Assembly: GCA_937138625.1 (NCBI GenBank)
Contig: CAKZPF010000004.1
Location: forward strand, 124,001-188,000
Direction of reading: 5' to 3'
DNA length: 64,000 bases
Source: an uncultured Caulobacteraceae bacterium
GTDB taxonomy: Bacteria > Pseudomonadota > Alphaproteobacteria > Caulobacterales > Caulobacteraceae
The stretch's first letter is position 1. Every line of letters begins with the position of its first letter. Below the pieces are notes generated by a model, which did not search any database, was not told where the DNA came from, and worked only from the letters and a program-made list of their open reading frames with translations. The position numbers and the translations under genes are program-made. Positions 59,301 through 64,000 of the stretch are shown here, in pieces.

Positions 59301-59601
59301 CCTTGAATAGTAATTTCTGGATCGCTTCATTAGCCTCAAGCAGTGTGCGGTTGGGTTGGCGGGCGATCTGGTCTTGTAGGTCTTGCAGCTGCTTCGGCGT
59401 CAGCCATTCGGAGCCGTCGGCGGTGGTGTTGATGCGAGAGACGGAGGACGCAAAAACTTCGGGCAAAAGCCATTGGCGGAAAGATGGGCGCAGGCTTTTA
59501 ACCGGGTCTTGCGGGATGTCCGCGCCCTGATCGATGGCAATCCAGCCAAGGCCTGCGAGTTGGTCTAGGAAGGGCTGTTCGACCTCGGTATATTCAGACA
59601 T
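56329..59601 (-). CDS. hsdR: type I restriction endonuclease subunit R
   Basis: 1090 residues. An N-terminal PD-(D/E)xK nuclease domain (PDIVLFVNGIPLIVVECKK, about residue 140-160) is followed by the SF2 translocase: HTQGSGKSLTMVFVA (Walker A), LMIDEAHRTQ (motif II), RIAFTGTPL (III) and LLQAIARTNRV (VI). The C-terminal helical region binds the methylase complex. It cuts unmodified DNA after ATP-driven translocation. Overlaps hsdS by eight bases; looks intact. Confidence 0.96.
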   Translation of the reverse strand: MSEYTEVEQPFLDQLAGLGWIAIDQGADIPQDPVKSLRPSFRQWLLPEVFASSVSRINTTADGSEWLTPKQLQDLQDQIARQPNRTLLEANEAIQKLLFKAQVDVNEVTGESDPVVKLIDFANPENNTFHAINQFRIDTPGCVKAFMVPDIVLFVNGIPLIVVECKKGGPTCANPMPEAFEQLQRYMNARKATKQQGLKEGEPKLFHTNMMVIRSCGLEADYGTITSGEEHFFPWKTQWPKDDAVAEGMNQQEQLINGMLNKLNLLSILRTSSVFMDTDGGPRIKVVCRYQQFRAANKIIDRLRNGEGVIERSGVVWHTQGSGKSLTMVFVARMLRTSKDLSDFKILLISDRVDLEDQLAETATIIGGRVNVIESTQSLRKDLATDQSDVNMVMVHKFQQRDQSLPLKVAEALGTYQSIPSAETFGVVNDSPRIVLMIDEAHRTQGSDLGDNIFEAFPNAARIAFTGTPLITERHGEKKTHKRFGEYIDTYKLMDAVHDGATLQILYEGRTADSALNDKHGFETEFENLFKDRSDEELLAIKKKYGATGDILEAESRIQAIAKDMVNHYLENIFPNGFKAQVVCHSKLAAIRYQKAISEALDERVRSLKAQAEPDIELIKRVEFLKAVVVISGDGTNEAAYITQARKDAKSLSAVENFCRSFDMDDPDKANTGIAFLIVCDMLLTGFDAPIEQVMYIDKKIREHTLLQAIARTNRVKKGKKRGYIVDYIGLTENLTEALTLYAAADEAEELAVGLKSITSEVPVLEERYQRLLQLFAAHGVEDVERYVQGKLVVVEADAAVVHEAVKLLKNEKIRADFDVYLKKFLTSMDIILPHEAAHSFRVPAKRFGYILRVTKERYKDSSLNLGDAGEKVRELINDHLISLGINPKVAPVELLADDFILNLNKHADGNIEAKASEMEHAIRKHCTVHNDEDPAFYKSLSEKVESLLNKHQDDWVKLTEDLEKLRAEALSGRKSGQDGMSKEATTFYEHIANEAFDNGQVPANAKPKMKILMESIVATMQDSIGSIDFWNNADKQKKTRSEIKTALTLTEIPELKANRERIAVEVMKLAKNRHNDLLKDASEGAHNDS

Positions 59602-60862
59602 GGGCGACCTCCGCTTCGTCTATCTTGACTGGAACTTCGCCAGTCAGGAGATCGTGCATGAGACCAGCTTTTTGAAGTTGCAGTTTTCCAAGGCGTTCCT
59701 GTTCAAAGCGAAGCTGGCCGCTCAAAGCAGTGTAGCGATCAGCGATTAGAATTTGCTCAGGCATTGGTGGAACAGGCAGCTTGAGAGTCTTAAGAGTCTT
59801 CGACTGAATGGCATCCATGATCCCGCCTTGGGTTTCACGCCTGAACCATTTCTTGACCCAAAATGCGTAATTCATCTGCCAACAAACTAATGCCGGAATG
59901 ACAGCCGATTGATCGAGACTAATTGTCCATAGGTGCTTTGACGATAGGGCTGTCTCGACTGTTTCAGGAACAACAGCGCATCTGCCAACTGTCCCCATAA
60001 TCGTGATTACTAGGTCATTTGGCCGAACCGAATATTTGATCAGTTCTCGATACTTACGGTCTGAAACAAACCTTCGGTATACCGGAACGAACCTCTCAAC
60101 GTGAATGTTGTCGATCCCTAGGAAAGGTATACCGTCTTCAACAAGTTCCGATTTCAAGAGCGCACTGCCAAACGGTCCACTTCTAAGGTTGTTGGGCAAA
60201 GGAGCCAACAAGTCTTGCAGGTCGGAGCAATCCCATTCCTTCGGAAGCCAACCAATCGGCGTCTCTTTGTACAGGTCTGGGGCCTCTTCGCGAGGGGGGC
60301 GGAGTTTGCCGTCGGGGGTGAGGCCTCGGGTAAACAGATCATGCATCATCCCCGCTTTGACCAAGCTGTACTTCTCGATTAACGCTTCGGTTTGCTCGAT
60401 TGCTTCATCAATGGTTTGGAGGATGGTAGTGATCTGTTTTTGGGTTTCTTCGCACTTCGGAAAATCCACAGACATGATCCGCCCCAAATCTTTTGGAACG
60501 TGAGGCACACCGGTACCCGTGCGGCGGTTCTGAATCCATTCGAAATTTCTGCTCAAGAAATAGTACAGATACGGAGCTGTTACCTCGCCCAACGTTGCCA
60601 GCTTTGAAACAGTAGAAGAAACGACGCCTTCTAGGTTGTAGCCAACCAAGCCACTTCTCTCGCCATCCCATAACATCAGGACATCTTTTGAAGTCGCGCG
60701 CACTGCGTTCACGGTGGAAGCATATCCGTCATTTTTTCCGACAAGCGACCCAGCTCCGAGATACCTTTGATACCCAGGCAGTTCTTCTGCGCTCGTTTCA
60801 ACCTTCCTGCCTTTTTGGAAGGTTACAGTTTTCCCGAGCGGCTTTGATATCCACTCACTCAT
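59594..60862 (-). CDS. hsdS: type I restriction-modification specificity subunit S
   Basis: 422 residues with two target-recognition domains. The first begins [18 protein letters not shown] (about residue 7); the second begins [19 protein letters not shown] (about 225). Each is followed by a conserved helix: [20 protein letters not shown] and the region near [19 protein letters not shown]. These helices set the spacer length of the split DNA site. Overlaps of eight bases join it to hsdM and hsdR. Confidence 0.94.
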   Translation of the reverse strand: MSEWISKPLGKTVTFQKGRKVETSAEELPGYQRYLGAGSLVGKNDGYASTVNAVRATSKDVLMLWDGERSGLVGYNLEGVVSSTVSKLATLGEVTAPYLYYFLSRNFEWIQNRRTGTGVPHVPKDLGRIMSVDFPKCEETQKQITTILQTIDEAIEQTEALIEKYSLVKAGMMHDLFTRGLTPDGKLRPPREEAPDLYKETPIGWLPKEWDCSDLQDLLAPLPNNLRSGPFGSALLKSELVEDGIPFLGIDNIHVERFVPVYRRFVSDRKYRELIKYSVRPNDLVITIMGTVGRCAVVPETVETALSSKHLWTISLDQSAVIPALVCWQMNYAFWVKKWFRRETQGGIMDAIQSKTLKTLKLPVPPMPEQILIADRYTALSGQLRFEQERLGKLQLQKAGLMHDLLTGEVPVKIDEAEVAHV

Positions 60863-63605
60863 AACCGAGGTCCTCTAGGAATTTTTGCAGTTGCGCTGAA
60901 GCCTTGTCCCGGTCACCCTCTATCGATTTTGCTGTCACAGCATATTTTGACCAAAGGTTCTCAATCGCACGCACACACGCCCGCTGATCAGTGCGCAAAT
61001 AGGCGGCAAAGGTATCCATCAGAGTCTTACGCAACCGCTCAACGATCACCTGTCGAGCTTCATCTGTTGAAATCTTGGCACGCGCGCTTTCAACCAGTTC
61101 GTCTCGTTTACCTTCGATCTGCTTGATCGTCGCCTTCAGCTCTTTCACCTCGTCTTCCAGGAGCTTGTGCGTTTCCAGCGATTTGGTCAAAGCCTGCGCC
61201 TGAGCGTGGGTAACTTTGCCCCGCGCCATCGCATCACTCAGCGGTACTGCGTACTCAGAAGCCAGCTCAACCTTTTGGGCCAAATCCAGGATGCGCTGGC
61301 CATTGTCGAACTGCGCATCTTTTGCGGCGAGTCCTTCAGTGCAGTAGAAGGCTTTCTTCGCTCCGACAGGCAGCAGGCCTGCGGCCTGAACCTCGATGAA
61401 CATGTTGGCAGCTAGGTCTTTAACGAGCTTGAGCTGCGCCTTCCACTCCGCCGTGGCAGTCTTCAGGTCGCCTTTCTTGTTCTTAACCTCGTCGGCAGGC
61501 AAGACGCCGGTTTCATCGGTATCTTCGAAATCTTCCTCACCCGCTGCTGCGAACAGCGCCTGAAGTTCTGCCAAACGCCCTTGGGCTGTTTCGAGTTCTT
61601 CCAGCACCTCGGGGAATTGGCTTTGCAGGATATCTTCGTCAGGGATCAAGACGGCACTCCAACCGCTCGCCGCGATTGATTTGAAGTCAGCCTTGAGGCG
61701 GTCAACATATTGAGCAAAGGCCCCACGCACCTGAAAAGGTGTCAGCAGAGACTGGTCGGCCAAAGTCTTTTCAATGCTTGCCAGCATGGTGCTGCGCATG
61801 ACGTAGACGTTGCCCGCCGTTTCATTTTGGTTTTCCGGATCGGGGGCAAGTGCTTCGATGATCGGGAAGTTGGCCTGCCACCAGGTTTCAAGCGTGTCCA
61901 TGAGCGCGGTATGGCTGGAGGTGACGCCCTGGTGTGTTGTGACGGTTTCCGCGATCTCGCGTTTTTCAGCGATTACGGGGGCCAGATCGAGATACTTGGC
62001 GTCGCGCGGCACAAAGCAATCTTCACGGAGTTGTGGGTAGTTGGACCAGAATTGCTCCAACGCATCGACTTCCGCGATTGGCACGCCACCATGTAAGTGC
62101 GCGCGCACGTCTTGTGGTTCAGGCGGCGGCGCGTTGTCCACATATCGACGGATATTGCAGTTGTAGTCTTCGCCCTTAATTTCTGAGACAGGGACGCTGC
62201 GTGCATAGGCGGGAATGTCTTTGCCAGACCGGTAAGCATGGACAATCTTGTCGATGTCCTCAGGGCGCAGGTGGTTTTGCGCTTTGCCTTCTCTATATTC
62301 ACGATCCGCGTTGATGAAGAGAACGTGGTCGCGCTTGGTTTTCCCGTCGGTGCCTTTCGCACCCTGTTTGTTCATGACTAGGATGCAAGCCGGAATGCCG
62401 GTGCCGTAGAACAGGTTGCTGGGCAATCCTATGATCGCTTCCAGATAGCCTTGTTCAATGAAGTACTTGCGCGCTTCTTGCTCGTCACCGCCTCTAAAAA
62501 GGACTCCGTGCGGCATTACTGTCGCTAGTTTACCGTCTTGCTTCAGAACTGACAGCATATGTTGGACGAACATCATGTCGGCCTTCTTGCCCTTTTCCGG
62601 CATCATCACCGGGAAGCGGCCCGAGAATTTAAGGTCTTTCTTGATGTAGTTTTGGCTGAACGGTGGGTTTGCGAGGACGCGGTCGAAACGCTTTAGCTCA
62701 TTGTTTTCGCCAAAGTGTTGCGGTTCGCGAATAGTGTCTTCTTGGCGTATGTCGGCATGAGAAATCCCATGTAACAGCATATTCATCTTACAGATTGACC
62801 AAGTCGTTCCTATTTTTTCTTGGCCGTACAGTGCAATCTCATCCGCGTTGCCGTTGTTCTCGCGCAAATAATCCCGTGTTTGAATTAGCATACCGCCCGA
62901 GCCAACTGTCGGATCATATATACTCATTCCCTCTTGTGGATCGCAGACCTCAACACACACACGAACAACCTCAGCGGGTGTGTAGAATTCGCCCGCTTTC
63001 TTACCAGCGGAGTCTGCAAAGTACTTAATCAGCCATTCGTATGCTGCCCCAAGCAGATCGGGGAACTCAAAGTCTTCATCTCTTAGCGGAATCTTTTCAA
63101 AGTTCTGAACGAAGTCGGCCAGAGTATCATCGTCTAAGGTTCGCTGGCCGATCTTGCGGTTAAAGTTGATGCTCTTGAGAACGTCTTGCAAAGCATCAGC
63201 GTTTGCATCTTCAATAGCTTCGAGGGCCTTGTTTAGGGCTGTCCCTACGTTTTCTTTAGTATGCTTTAACGCAGGCCGCTGGACGACTTTGGTTTCGCCA
63301 TCTTCGACTATTTCTTCTTCCCAACCTTGGTTCCAACGAGCTCGTTTAGGTACAAAGAAATACTTTCCTGAATAATTGTCTGGATCGTTCAGCTCGACAG
63401 AAATGTCAGCATCACTCATTCCCTGAGCCTTAAGAGTTGCTCCAAGTTCTTCGCGGCGTTGGTCAAATAGGTCACTGGCTCTCTTCAGAAACAGCATGCC
63501 GAAAATGTATTCCTTGTACTCACTTGCATCCATGCTGCCGCGCAGATCATCGCAGGCGGTCATAAGGAGGCTTTCAAGCCTTGCGAGAGTGAGTTTGAGT
63601 TTCAT
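60855..63605 (-). CDS. hsdM: type I DNA methyltransferase subunit M with long C-terminal extension
   Basis: 916 residues, far above the 500-550 of classical HsdM. The N-terminal helical domain ([20 protein letters not shown]) and N6-adenine methylase core ([18 protein letters not shown] for [18 protein letters not shown] as the catalytic NPPF motif) end near residue 480. A further 430 residues follow, with stretches of coiled coil ([19 protein letters not shown] and the region [19 protein letters not shown]). Starts at ATG 63605; promoter region upstream at 63606-63750. Confidence 0.93.
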   Translation of the reverse strand: MKLKLTLARLESLLMTACDDLRGSMDASEYKEYIFGMLFLKRASDLFDQRREELGATLKAQGMSDADISVELNDPDNYSGKYFFVPKRARWNQGWEEEIVEDGETKVVQRPALKHTKENVGTALNKALEAIEDANADALQDVLKSINFNRKIGQRTLDDDTLADFVQNFEKIPLRDEDFEFPDLLGAAYEWLIKYFADSAGKKAGEFYTPAEVVRVCVEVCDPQEGMSIYDPTVGSGGMLIQTRDYLRENNGNADEIALYGQEKIGTTWSICKMNMLLHGISHADIRQEDTIREPQHFGENNELKRFDRVLANPPFSQNYIKKDLKFSGRFPVMMPEKGKKADMMFVQHMLSVLKQDGKLATVMPHGVLFRGGDEQEARKYFIEQGYLEAIIGLPSNLFYGTGIPACILVMNKQGAKGTDGKTKRDHVLFINADREYREGKAQNHLRPEDIDKIVHAYRSGKDIPAYARSVPVSEIKGEDYNCNIRRYVDNAPPPEPQDVRAHLHGGVPIAEVDALEQFWSNYPQLREDCFVPRDAKYLDLAPVIAEKREIAETVTTHQGVTSSHTALMDTLETWWQANFPIIEALAPDPENQNETAGNVYVMRSTMLASIEKTLADQSLLTPFQVRGAFAQYVDRLKADFKSIAASGWSAVLIPDEDILQSQFPEVLEELETAQGRLAELQALFAAAGEEDFEDTDETGVLPADEVKNKKGDLKTATAEWKAQLKLVKDLAANMFIEVQAAGLLPVGAKKAFYCTEGLAAKDAQFDNGQRILDLAQKVELASEYAVPLSDAMARGKVTHAQAQALTKSLETHKLLEDEVKELKATIKQIEGKRDELVESARAKISTDEARQVIVERLRKTLMDTFAAYLRTDQRACVRAIENLWSKYAVTAKSIEGDRDKASAQLQKFLEDLGYE

Positions 63606-64000
63606 TCTGTGTTTCTTTCGTCTTCAATAATTTGATTTTACCGCGACAATGGCTCTACGCGGCGACTACTTCGTTATCATCTGAACCTAGCAGCTAGCCT
63701 TGTTGTGTGCATCCACAGACACACAAAATCTAGCGGATATCCACATCCCAGAAAAGGGTACGCATTTGGCGCTTTTGACGTGATCCATCTTAGGCAAGAT
63801 GCGCATCCAATCCGCGCAAGGTTGGTCGATGGGAGGTCTAGGCAGGGAGAGCGACGTCTCCCTCCTGGTCAGGGTTCCAAGGGGCTCGAAGGCCTTTTGG
63901 TCGACGGGAAGGTTCCAAGGAAGGGTAGCGCGAATGCTCCCTTACCCTGGTCCCGATGAAGTCGTCTCCATGAAGTGGCCTCAATGGAGTTGTCAGGGGT
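63606..64000. other. non-coding region upstream of hsdM, to the window edge
   Basis: No gene that I can support. It contains the inverted repeat TTGTGTG (63703-63709) with CACACAA (63720-63726), a possible operator about 100 bases before hsdM; a hairpin GGGAGA/TCTCCC at 63845-63862; and a direct repeat GTTCCAAGG at 63874 and 63912. A small open frame at 63705-63959 has no ribosome site and is not accepted. Confidence 0.5.

Noticed and set aside
63705-63959. 84-residue open frame at the right end
   Set aside because: No ribosome site, no recognisable motif, and it overlaps inverted and direct repeats of the hsdM upstream region.

Overview
The window is a GC-rich chromosomal segment of an alphaproteobacterium. 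Three things support this: a circularly permuted, two-piece tmRNA gene; an alphaproteobacterial-type SspB next to it; and a complete dcw (division and cell wall) cluster continuing ftsQ-ftsA-ftsZ-lpxC-bamD-recN-ligA. MurE carries the DNPR motif of the meso-diaminopimelate type and LpxC is present, so the cell is an ordinary Gram-negative with DAP peptidoglycan and lipid A. No rRNA or tRNA gene was found, and I do not name a genus.

Layout. 1-7.7 kb: end of an Mrp/ApbC ATPase, the thyA-folA pair, permuted tmRNA, a repeat-rich gap with a cluster of DnaA-box sequences (possible origin), sspB, fumC, an inserted GIY-YIG nuclease gene, and small conserved genes (DUF4169, ribbon-helix-helix, DUF2853). 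7.7-15.5 kb: uvrD, prmA, pepP and nfeD, interrupted by small genes for proteins with Asp-rich calcium-loop motifs (four clear paralogues plus one looser relative). 15.5-40 kb: one long leftward block of cell-envelope genes, read from mraZ at 40.0 kb down to ligA at 15.5 kb, with many 1-, 4- or 8-base overlaps and a textbook MraZ operator at its head. 40-47.8 kb: RNase P RNA, an N-acetylmuramoyl-alanine amidase, a DjlA-like co-chaperone, mlaA and mlaC, msrC, a VOC protein, and two tandem paralogues that join a calcium-loop motif to a possible ChaN/TIKI/erythromycin-esterase-like domain.

48-64 kb is accessory DNA. A MobC/relaxase pair, a small orphan gene, ArdC antirestriction protein with a small partner, a highly foldable RNA candidate, a Hachiman-type defence pair (HamA nuclease, HamB helicase) and a complete type I restriction-modification operon with a YgjP-like metalloprotease form a mobilizable element carrying a defence island. 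No integrase or att site is seen, so the element probably runs past the right edge.

The least explained parts are the RNA candidate at 51.92-52.04 kb, the small calcium-loop protein family, the tandem pair at 45.7-47.8 kb, the His-rich linker of FtsZ, and a dispersed ~85-bp repeat found at 2.2, 6.9 and 48.0-48.3 kb.
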